Position numbers and translations under genes: made by a program
Source: Cyanobacteria bacterium RU_5_0
GTDB lineage: Bacteria > Cyanobacteriota > Cyanobacteriia > Elainellales > Elainellaceae
Direction: 5' to 3'
Length of the DNA: 32,370 nt
Assembly: GCA_012033255.1 (NCBI GenBank)
Contig: JAAUSF010000050.1
Coordinates: forward strand, 1 to 32,370
Part shown: positions 24,401 through 29,265 of the stretch, in pieces
Position numbering within the stretch: position 1 is the stretch's first letter
How the letters are laid out: each line of letters begins with the position of its first letter
The notes under the pieces: model-generated
The model's database searches: none
Seen by the model: the letters and a program-made list of their open reading frames with translations, nothing else
Told to the model about the DNA's origin: nothing

Positions 24401-26673
24401 AATTGACCCGGAGCCGGTAAACCAATGTACAAATTGTGGAAATCAATTTGCACCGTATTCACATCGCCTACCCCTTGAACAAATTTGATTTGTCCGGAAA
24501 GCTCCATTGCTGGCTGATCATCAAATCCCTCAAATGCTGGGATAAAGCCAATTCCCCGCAGTTCCATCTCAAAGCAGCCCAGGAAACTGAAGGAAAGCGG
24601 TTGCGGTAGCTCAATCAAAAACTGAACATGCTTGGCGATCACACTGGCATCACCCGTGAGCGGACATTCCACCAAATCAATTTTGATTGCTCCGAGTAAC
24701 GCTAATGCACCATTAGGATCATCGGTATCCAGTGGATTGAATTGGGCACTGCCAGTGAGTGTGAAATATAGATGAAACCGATCGTCATTGACAAACTTCA
24801 GTCCTAAGCCGTCGATCGAAAATTGAAAGCGTGTTCCTTCACACGACAGCAACTTTTCACCTTGCAAACTGGCGCTACCTGCTACTAATTTCAATCCGTT
24901 ATTTTCTTGCGTAAATTGCAGCGAAATATCAGCGATCGCTTCTCCCACCAACGCTGGCGGCAAGGGGCCAGAACCCGACAGCGTAAAATCATTAATCTGA
25001 TTATCTTTAATCACCAACTGACTGCCGTGGAATCGGAAACGGGTATCAATTCCATTCAAACGGGCAGGGCGATCGGTAATTTCTGCCGTCAAACTAATTC
25101 CTGTTTCCGCGATGGCAAAATCCCGAATTGAGAAAGTGATCGGTTCATCCGCACGGCTGGCTTGCGTATAGTCAATCTCAATGACTGCGCCCGATGCTTG
25201 CTGAATCTGATAGTTAAAGTCTTTTGTCACCAGCGTGAAATGGTGATATTTATCCTGATCAGGCAGCTTTTCTCCAATGAATCGCCATGACAGACCCAAA
25301 TACTGTGTACTGGATTGAATCACTTCGGTTTTTGTGATCAGGTCAATCCCTTTATCGTGATCAATATCGATCGCAAATGTTTCCCAATTAAAATTAGCCG
25401 AGAACTCCGTTTGGAAACTCAAGTCTCCAGTACCGATCGTGGCATCGAATACCAGAGTCACCAGTTTATTCTCAATATCGAGCTTAGGATTTTCGCGAAA
25501 GTTGATATCAATAAACTGATTAAATCCGTCATTTTTTAAGAACGGCAATTGAAATAGAGATGAATCAAATTTAGGAACAAGATTCCACAAGCTTGATTTC
25601 AAGCTTTCGATCGATAAAGGTGGCACTGTTGCCGTCGAAAAATCAACAACAGGCAATGTTCCCTGCAACTGGCGGAAAAACTTCGGTAAATTCGATTCAC
25701 TGCGATCGAGTTCCAATAAAACCAGGCTAACATCACTTTTTGAAACAAACTCTAAACTAAACAAAGACGGCGAATCTGCTTCCCGATCGGCATCATTTTG
25801 CAACTCCCGATCGAATTCCCTTAACCATGCGAAATTACTCGAAGCGGATAACGTTTGATTTCCGGCTAACGTCAAAATCAATCGCAGTGTACTTGGAATA
25901 CTCTGACCGTTTTCCGATCGCAACACTAAACTGAACCGTGCAGAACTCGGTGTTGTGACCTTTAGACCTGGAAATACAAACGTTCTGGCGATCGGCACAT
26001 CCCAATCTAAGCGAATTTCTTGAACCGGATCACCAAACACAATTCGTAATGAAACATCGCGATCGATTTGGGCACTTTCTTCTGAAAAATTCCCCGTTAA
26101 CGATTGCAACCAATAATTCAGATTGCGCTCCGTCCACCGCAACGCAAAATGCTGATCGCTCGTGCCAAATGCCTTAAAGTCCATTGGCACCAGATGATTC
26201 ACATCTGGCTCATACCGTTTCAAATAAGACTCTTCAACGTTCAGCCCATTCGCATCAAACACCAATCGCAAGTCTGCCTGAAGAGATACTCCTGGCAACA
26301 TTGAACTGCTGACTTGCAGATTAATCCCATCTAAATGAATCTCAAATGGCGCACCCCCCCCAGGAATCCGAATTCGCAATCGCAGCAGGTTCCAACTGAC
26401 CGTGAGAAACTGGCGATCGAGGTTTAAATTCCGCGCTGGAAATTCAAATGTTTGATCAAACGGAGTATTGCCATTGACTAATCGGCGTTCATTTCCCTCA
26501 GACGGTTGGGCAAATGCGAGACTTGGAATCGTGATGCGCGAGTTGACTGGCAGTGATACGTTTCCGAGTTTAAGGGTAGTCACTTGGACATTATTGTTTG
26601 CATCAGCAACACCCTCTAACTCGATCGGAAGATACGAGATGCCACCGTAAATGGGGATCTTTACATCGGTCAT
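15430..26673 (-). CDS. Giant beta-rich protein 2 with C-terminal tandem repeats (about 3747 aa)
   Basis: An uninterrupted 11.2-kb frame, the longest in the window. From the Met at 26673: residues 1 to about 1240 are beta-strand rich, and about 690-1240 contains long glycine-spaced hydrophobic strands (YIREIGLGFGYRY, FSLEIGFTAGLEVGFDG) that recall DUF6603 or AsmA-like lipid-groove proteins. A basic linker follows (RRLRSLARRGLVSRSVTR, about 1245). Fibronectin-III-like segments appear near 1646-1724 (IAIAWDLVWERPP, HLVHYQVRRRTLDG) and 1874-1914 (TKIEVTWREPI). The last 500 residues are tandem repeats. No signal peptide, RTX or clear membrane anchor is seen. AGGAG nine bases before ATG 26673 fixes the start; the frame is open to 26733 but lacks a better site. 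HIP1-type GCGATCGC sites inside suggest long residence in cyanobacteria. Function unknown; probably first gene of an operon with giant protein 1. Confidence 0.87.
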   Translation of the reverse strand: MTDVKIPIYGGISYLPIELEGVADANNNVQVTTLKLGNVSLPVNSRITIPSLAFAQPSEGNERRLVNGNTPFDQTFEFPARNLNLDRQFLTVSWNLLRLRIRIPGGGAPFEIHLDGINLQVSSSMLPGVSLQADLRLVFDANGLNVEESYLKRYEPDVNHLVPMDFKAFGTSDQHFALRWTERNLNYWLQSLTGNFSEESAQIDRDVSLRIVFGDPVQEIRLDWDVPIARTFVFPGLKVTTPSSARFSLVLRSENGQSIPSTLRLILTLAGNQTLSASSNFAWLREFDRELQNDADREADSPSLFSLEFVSKSDVSLVLLELDRSESNLPKFFRQLQGTLPVVDFSTATVPPLSIESLKSSLWNLVPKFDSSLFQLPFLKNDGFNQFIDINFRENPKLDIENKLVTLVFDATIGTGDLSFQTEFSANFNWETFAIDIDHDKGIDLITKTEVIQSSTQYLGLSWRFIGEKLPDQDKYHHFTLVTKDFNYQIQQASGAVIEIDYTQASRADEPITFSIRDFAIAETGISLTAEITDRPARLNGIDTRFRFHGSQLVIKDNQINDFTLSGSGPLPPALVGEAIADISLQFTQENNGLKLVAGSASLQGEKLLSCEGTRFQFSIDGLGLKFVNDDRFHLYFTLTGSAQFNPLDTDDPNGALALLGAIKIDLVECPLTGDASVIAKHVQFLIELPQPLSFSFLGCFEMELRGIGFIPAFEGFDDQPAMELSGQIKFVQGVGDVNTVQIDFHNLYIGLPAPGQFLPRLHLKELGLNISLGEAFSLEGVVEFRDELNEQGFLGEGKLEIPGMPVIAASFAFLRVRRDEDAPWVRAWFIFLEARQISFYIPYVELYIREIGLGFGYRYTIASIRAADEAENLRDLIGQLRELSRTQGDLSKRDRWAVDLEAAGEDPRWTIVFRAMISQTSASPGSISLRWNEPVEQFLPCLFLFDAVVAFRSDLTFFMAVRAWLNTNYYGFVEDVDGLRERPLFTGFVLLSVRQKRFLAQVASNPDGSLGNLPPLPEFVEQAVRNGQFSATFLIEPGLVHAELGWPNLLRWGQKIGPLDAEISGGMIFRVTKHYLVLGISYKARASLSFDAELDLKIVGVRISAFASVAYGARLIGLIDFDNPRDKSALHAGIGLEMRIKVTIALWIRLLFFKKTFRFSLEIGFTAGLEVGFDGLTNPGLRGSGTLFIEAMGRRLQVSVKLGFNEGAVQNALDRTAPFLNVGLEATDVDRSIPGVAATQESRRLRSLARRGLVSRSVTRTVSVAATGEVVSMEVVAERVVATELRALAVGTFHAPHYDLFVIRRPDDDRWGYFVLLPRAEATDDVISFEELGFLPVPPAVDTIESDFVLKIPANSLPTNFELQQFQPVTGQWITPDDSSSIAWNVKWDAVLERGTQFKEDGTIEQENIEVTLQEYLKFAFKLDENENPIADPDPIADREETFADERVHNPSEDAYEAAVRGAVEQFRSSPFFKRDPNSEYERILNDAFQNTTTIYTTSGQTSDLQSSGQLNEEQGNQQAHQLRGMIVQDLIADVREYADLASRSAAGTNAPKPDFVVGESIAFQMGLVFRFRITDEDASITQLPEWLNTVVADRNTDPTNPDHAPTLSQRMGSTSTAPGTAPADFRDVRTFNTAQADFTLNPPQFQRVQPLTDSNTIAIAWDLVWERPPEATASLCQRQPEHHLVHYQVRRRTLDGSEPETVYTIKNGAAAHFEAEFEITDQTIGALSRLGFAAPVLTQLGTLQGRVFQGSLAFLRTVQEAIDTPITNVLRTALLRQALVPGNGLLKSLQPRFQLVDHFTDETLDDQAALPATGRRYLYTITPADFAGNLGRPLTLLATRYPSEPPRVPVDGQFVVRYRLTNQDLVPIADPTPTIPPLVTPTKIEVTWREPIALRQGPQVPVAKHCLIFRKDATLPIGSYGMDSTTQRSRQKSLPTSNARPLPTDIRIELTEIRTDVDDRGVPRQIAQISLDTLKQKGVFPINNQWQPESWRIFFQTISVNEVPSPLAPVQLLLHVESEVGRGNEERQPAELEWLPKPLQLPMLPPEDQRAVTGDSHFPMPIVINDRAPTFTGDVLNDDGTFQAVRYAQHPAGIRLVRFRWNQAPSQTSSQASNQQPEYPIDLNAGYHLLELDVDAFTDETFDDPARLAKALQQIQDVQMLPADDLFLTPTDTLTTNLWEAWYPSTILRRKPPEQRAEGSEIAQTPWYSWRESYLKFPKWDGLTERTPVGDRQALHPFLQTILDTLDENITERRLNDEELPTFNVGVQFGSPMQPGDFTAFRQVTAAKADPYGWGILQRLGLSVAITLRDEITSELITGSDLIITLQNLLEVLRSDTQFADLYQHLHVELLFQPSQSVSPESGTITANSLLAIVQLSLRPIVVPYLKYSRVQLKGTSGKQVTVQFELSDFCSVINQSDPASGQIELQPDTKPLQRLITLSLTGETSLLIRSRILPKVAIVRQGEQNPRPLTIVDVIQDGDVIVIRLDNPDQNPQFQTLSELPVTDERSAYFTIPSTLVDDFSDPNTPLGEQWQFFFKRYLESINSTDPAVPRITIPVTKEGIENLPIAEFINWSQRFFDHGEDVGLDGPWLVTAYPRASTPAYATPDLSGRLRYDHLIESRWAHNYRYYIRPYSRYDLLWRSLLQSPSLFPRQRTTANIATNTTPQVQDSTVTQLANFVISQQSIDQLESKLPANMVDALRSLRNRVFAGRQRFLQAVQGAIGATNTQTFESIITECTEKFMEVLPNPQAGGLDVVLDRTRPVDKPLILNSARLDEASIPGNPAVPGTTWEVIIAQHTEQNLMERNQTLMRRLAFRQVAFTLMRRFAYPEWIDQLKQASSRSHEIPLQFVENQIPEIPTVYPDQPEHVDLSQPLDGAIVRSLDLPQRIGNFQQGALVLQWEALPFYYEHRLLTIAQTSSVVSPLNETIQRDFEYRAPNPIAIAESQQSLWQPIEPFSGSPIALRTRRLQIPLRRFWDALPLAAQAQWSSENPDTISGNDRKLSSLPDPDVVYQIVEVFSGNVEVQAEFYFEPLTKKYQLRQLGQHFLAELIALNPPATLQADYILDTTLQQISDVSLIRNYQGKVLGDTRFKVAFRDNILSTVSVFRRNDRDNILLGSIDDIPIRNQLRALLQNGLTETALQSLIPIPQERQAFFQDFLALDRLYQSWFSQELIAFPPNFNLPPSTLSNSEALQNLLNTVPPEVSELQELVDFIEPEKHLLTWTGSLSPDEETALTTLAAAFASDASSGDQAFADALLRLADRATNASATDVTIEPLFLGLERVPDSVIRSDAGQIRFSINDTASRYTGLIWTGLLFDEQVTVMKQWVYLPTFIAAVDQLVTQLDQIVITKSLPTPRPLQDELPDNIRNQLQIETNRLIWAKPDPTLDQRSALQGLDGDAEFRDAQNRLLQAIDTNPSVPLNPAVFRPSADIPDGIRSQLQIGANTLTWQKPDPTPEQRTDLSTLNTQIQAFLIALRNLRTQIDLAIAQNRNETIRVDLPPNAIRPRPEDLLPSLQSQLQIQGNQLVWTNPLPTPAQRNEIDRFHDNVVAFPLALNRLLTLIDTNYSIPMQPIVDRPRQRNLPELLRDQLTLQPDNQPNAVRWTGRLHTLTQLQALRTLQGDPPFIGAIREIITELTTQTDTIAFDLPVRPQTPGLPETPGNQLPALLQTKLLIGRIILRYHGLMTVAEGGALQGLFNSEPNQNAIARLFNTSVNRGLQASQLKIRSRRGSATPSDLRNLTPQSL
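15510..17022 (-). repeat. Protein-level tandem repeats, about seven units of 70-80 residues
   Basis: Within giant protein 2, units share the pattern L..QL.I....L.W....PT..QR..L..L.....F..A...L...ID. The best-matched are IRNQLQIETNRLIWAKPDPT, IRSQLQIGANTLTWQKPDPT and LQSQLQIQGNQLVWTNPLPT, about 70-80 residues apart. More divergent units (HLLTWTGSLSPDEE, GLIWTGLLFDEQV, AVRWTGRLHTLTQ, IILRYHGLMTVAE) flank them. The motif looks like a strand followed by two helices. No family name is assigned. Confidence 0.65.
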
Positions 26674-26733
26674 ACTGCCTAACTCCTGTTTGGGGGCGGG
26701 GGACTTTGTAACGAAATCGCAAATGTGAGACAC

Positions 26734-26781
26734 AAAAAAATGCCAATCTGAGGTAGTACGATCGCACTACTTCAGGGCATT
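26734..26781 (-). terminator. Terminator-like hairpin in the leader of the giant operon
   Basis: On the minus strand AATGCC...GGCATT encloses TGAAGTAGT-(8)-ACTACCTCA (one mismatch) and is followed directly by TTTTT. It ends about 60 bases before the start codon of giant protein 2. It may end an upstream transcript or act as a leader attenuator. The loop carries CGATCG. Confidence 0.65.
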
Positions 26782-27060
26782 CAACTCAAATCAGTGATTG
26801 GGTAGGGATCGCCTATTTCATTCACCTAACTGTGATTGCAGTAGAGAAATAAGCTTGTGTGTCAAAATGCAGAGATATCAAGAGATTTTAGGGCAAAATT
26901 CAGCGATCGAGGAGGATAGTTGATGAGTGACTAGTTAACACTAGCTTTCATGAGTGGTCATCGTCCAGTCAAGTAGGACACTTTTTTCGTTCTGTCCGGA
27001 ATAAAGTAAAAAAACTACACAATTTTTATCTTAACTCCTCCAGATGTCGCTATTTGACCA

Positions 27061-27147
27061 AGAGCCTATCCGAAAACCCATTTTGTAGAGTGGGCACTGC
27101 CCACCCTATCTGGGATACATCAAATGCGATCGGGGTTTTCAGGCTCT
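27061..27147. mobile_element. MITE-like element, copy B (87 bp)
   Basis: The ends AGAGCCT...AAAACCC and GGGTTTTC-AGGCTCT form imperfect terminal inverted repeats around a GTGGGCA-C-TGCCCAC cruciform. There is no coding capacity, so it would need a transposase supplied in trans. Its left 60 bases match copy A at 15370. Confidence 0.65.
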
Positions 27148-27214
27148 AAAGATAAGCCCTATCTATGAAGGTGCAAAGACACAAAGACACGGAGAGTCAG
27201 GTTTAGCTAATTAA

Positions 27215-27349
27215 CTAGTTGAGCTTCCGCCTAAACAACAGATGCAAGTAATTCAAACCATTGAAACTCAATTGCAACCAACGCCATCTCACAATGGAAT
27301 CTGGATAGCCAATTATCGTAGGCTACAAATTGTGGTGATCAAACGATGA
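27215..27349 (+). pseudogene. Short gene fragment, possibly transposase-derived
   Basis: The 44-codon open stretch LVELPPKQQMQVIQTIETQL ... PSHNGIWIANYRRLQIVV ends at a TGA at 27347. The LPPKQQ...IW arrangement loosely recalls the helix-turn-helix region of IS630-type transposases. This is speculative, and the ATG at 27242 has no ribosome site. Confidence 0.2.
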
Positions 27350-27384
27350 ATGTAGCAGCCCTAAATCATTTGTAAGAAGGGAGT

Positions 27385-27438
27385 GGAGGGGGCAGTGCCC
27401 CCTCCTTGGGACGAAGTCCCCAAACCCCTTTGGGTTTT
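27385..27438 (+). repeat. Array of three small hairpins
   Basis: GGAGGGGGC-AGT-GCCCCCTCC is followed by GGGAC-GAA-GTCCC and then AAACCC-(4)-GGGTTT-TCT. The last one could end transcripts from the left, and the whole block is a cyanobacterial intergenic repeat type. It lies just downstream of the 89-aa ORF on the other strand. Confidence 0.5.
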
Positions 27439-27473
27439 CTCACAATTGATTTGGGATTGCTATAGTATCTATT

Positions 27474-27743
27474 TCAGACTGAAAAATACCAAGGTAACTC
27501 TTTAGATTCTAAAAGTAATTCGGGTGAGGTCGTGTCATAACCACATAATGTTTTAATTCGTTCACTGTGCAATTGTTGAGTCACTAAAATCTCCCAACAC
27601 TTTTTATTGCTTACTAAGCAACTACGCAATTCAACTTCGTCAACCAAACCCGCTTCAAGCTGGAAGGTCTTCCAGTCAAGATAAACACTTTGAGCCGACT
27701 GAAAATTCTTAGTAACAAAGAGGCTATGGAGTTTGTTAGTCAT
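27474..27743 (-). CDS. Small hypothetical protein (89 aa)
   Basis: The frame reads MTNKLHSLFVTKNFQSAQSV and continues through YLDWKTFQLEAGLVDEVELR to LPWYFSV. Its composition is normal for a soluble protein, but I recognise no family and see no good ribosome site before the ATG. It is the nearest minus-strand ORF upstream of the giant operon, about 740 bases from the leader hairpin. It may be an orphan or a spurious frame. Confidence 0.4.
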   Translation of the reverse strand: MTNKLHSLFVTKNFQSAQSVYLDWKTFQLEAGLVDEVELRSCLVSNKKCWEILVTQQLHSERIKTLCGYDTTSPELLLESKELPWYFSV

Positions 27744-28499
27744 AGTACGTCCAGTGGATAGGGAATGATTTGGATAATTACAGAGTTCGCATAATCGGAG
27801 TCAGATAGCGCTCTCCTTACCAAGCTTGCCTGAATAGTAAGCAAAAAAACATTACCCTCAGAGGAGAATGACAGAAGCAACTATCATCCTTTAGATAGAA
27901 AAGGAAAACTTCTAATCTAGAAGGAAAAGCATTTTGCTTGTGCTTGAATGCAATGCCACTCGATCGATCGCTTTTGTACTATCAGAACAGAACAGCATAA
28001 ACAATTCTGTCAGCAAAATTTATTTGTACCCATTCGTTTTGAGGCTGCACTATTGCATCTCCCCTTTTTTGCTAAGAGAGATACCGCAGCTAGCGCGATC
28101 GATTTGGGCATTGTCACAGTCAACAGTATTACGACAAAGCTTGCTGTTCGGATTTCTTCAGCCACAGCAAAACGCCTGAAGTCTCTAGAATACATACTGA
28201 AGCTCTAGTTATTAACCCGGCAAAACTTAGTTTGGGCATACATCAATATCTGAGTACGTGATCCCGAAGCTACTGTGTTTCAGATACAAATCTACCCTGA
28301 TGGACGAGAAATATATTTACCCACTTCGGAATTTCTCATCTACGCTAGCAAGGATACTTTAAAAATGCAAATCATTGATTGAAACTTAAAAGATTGAACA
28401 ATTTTTAGTAAAGCTTCCTGATGCCTTTGAGTTAGCTCTGTAGATAATTTAATCCAGGACATTTCCAGATCATGTTTCAGAACTCAACTTCTCACTAAC
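27744..28499. other. Gene-poor stretch with decayed coding fragments
   Basis: Three plus-strand frames each look partly coding and are interrupted. One, at 28254-28382, reads VRDPEATVFQIQIYPDGREI followed by YLPTSEFLIYASKDTLKM and a stop. It is preceded by an in-frame TGA and has no start codon. I read it as the tail of a lost gene. Nothing else is supportable here. Confidence 0.35.
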
Positions 28500-28794
28500 C
28501 TAATGATTTTGATTCCGGCGATCAAAGCATTGCTCAATCCAAATACGAACCTCTGTTTTAGATGATAACTTGTGCAGTTCACCTGTAATTGAATCATAAA
28601 CATACCCACCAAAGATGACCTGTTCGATCGCGTCTTTGATGAATTCTTAGATCAGAATTAACTGCTAAATGATCAGTCATTAGGCTCCAAATTTCATCAA
28701 TCCAAGATAAGCGAGTCGATCGATTAAAGACAGGTTTTGATTTAGAATCTGGGATAAGTTCTAACTCTTGATAGGATGTCCACTTTGTTCTCAT
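28500..28794 (-). pseudogene. Small cyanobacterial protein gene with a one-base frameshift
   Basis: The ATG at 28794 has GGAG 8 bases upstream. The frame reads MRTKWTSYQELELIPDS ... IHQRRDRTGHLWW and then stops at once. The next frame continues YVYDSITGELHKLSSKTEVR IWIEQCFDRRN to a stop at 28500. Removing one G from the run at 28605-28607 (CCC on the plus strand) gives WWYVYDSITG and a 97-aa protein. This resembles small cyanobacterial proteins that end W-x-VYDP-x-TG...EEVRIWLE. Function unknown. It is a pseudogene or a sequencing error. Confidence 0.7.
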
Positions 28795-28894
28795 GAAAAA
28801 TACTCCGCTAGCAGATATTTGAATGAAGCGTTCTCTAAACTTTCTCCTAGCGTATTTAGCTAATCGGCATTCATTTTTGCATTGGCAATTTTTT

Positions 28895-28935
28895 GGAATT
28901 CTGGTGGGATGGGCATCTTGTCCGCCTAGATTAGG
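28895..28935. repeat. Dispersed cyanobacterial repeat (GGTGGGATGGGCATCTTG type)
   Basis: GGTGGGATGGGCATCTTGTC followed by CGCC is a frequent intergenic motif in filamentous cyanobacteria. On the minus strand it translates as GGQDAHPT, which explains the spurious N-terminal extension of the small frameshifted gene. Confidence 0.5.
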
Positions 28936-28962
28936 CAACCCAAACGCTCCTTAGCTTAATAG

Positions 28963-28988
28963 AGTGGCTCTTGCGAAGAGCCACTTTT
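28963..28988 (+). terminator. Strong intrinsic terminator, plus strand
   Basis: AGTGGCTCTT-GCG-AAGAGCCACT is a perfect 10-bp stem with a 3-base loop followed by TTTAT. No supported plus-strand gene lies upstream of it within this window, so what it terminates is unclear. Confidence 0.65.
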
Positions 28989-29265
28989 ATGCTGAAATAT
29001 AAGTCCACTTTCTCATGTCGCTTGGCTTAATTTATAATTTTTGGTTCTTGCCATTACTTGAATCCTAAATTGAGTAACGTAAGATACAAAAGTGGTAATT
29101 ATTCTGATCGTGTCAGGTATTTAATCTCAGTATAAAAACTACAGCGTGAATTGATAGCATTGGTGATATTCTTGTTTTTTTAGCCTGAAAATAGCCTTCA
29201 GCGTCCGATAAGACTGAAATTGAGGGTTATTAGAATCGATATCATCAGAGAACTGGTCACTTGTG

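Larger units (their letters stand above)
26782..27473. other. Gene-poor region upstream of the giant operon
   Basis: It holds the MITE at 27061-27147, a short gene fragment at 27215-27349, the hairpin array at 27385-27438, and a GCAAAGACACAAAGACACGG repeat near 27171-27190. A promoter for the giant operon should lie here or in the 60 bases after the leader hairpin, but I cannot pick a convincing -35/-10 pair. Confidence 0.5.

Noticed and set aside
6960-26650. Many 60-150-codon plus-strand and off-frame ORFs inside the two giant genes
   Set aside because: They are complements of the giant frames, lack ribosome sites and have shadow-type compositions rich in Arg and Ser.
27948-28208. Plus-strand 86-aa frame with IDLGI ... 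KRLKSLEYIL, faintly like a TnpB/IS605 protein
   Set aside because: Only a few residues fit, no other TnpB motif or zinc finger is present, and neighbouring frames overlap it. At best a remnant.
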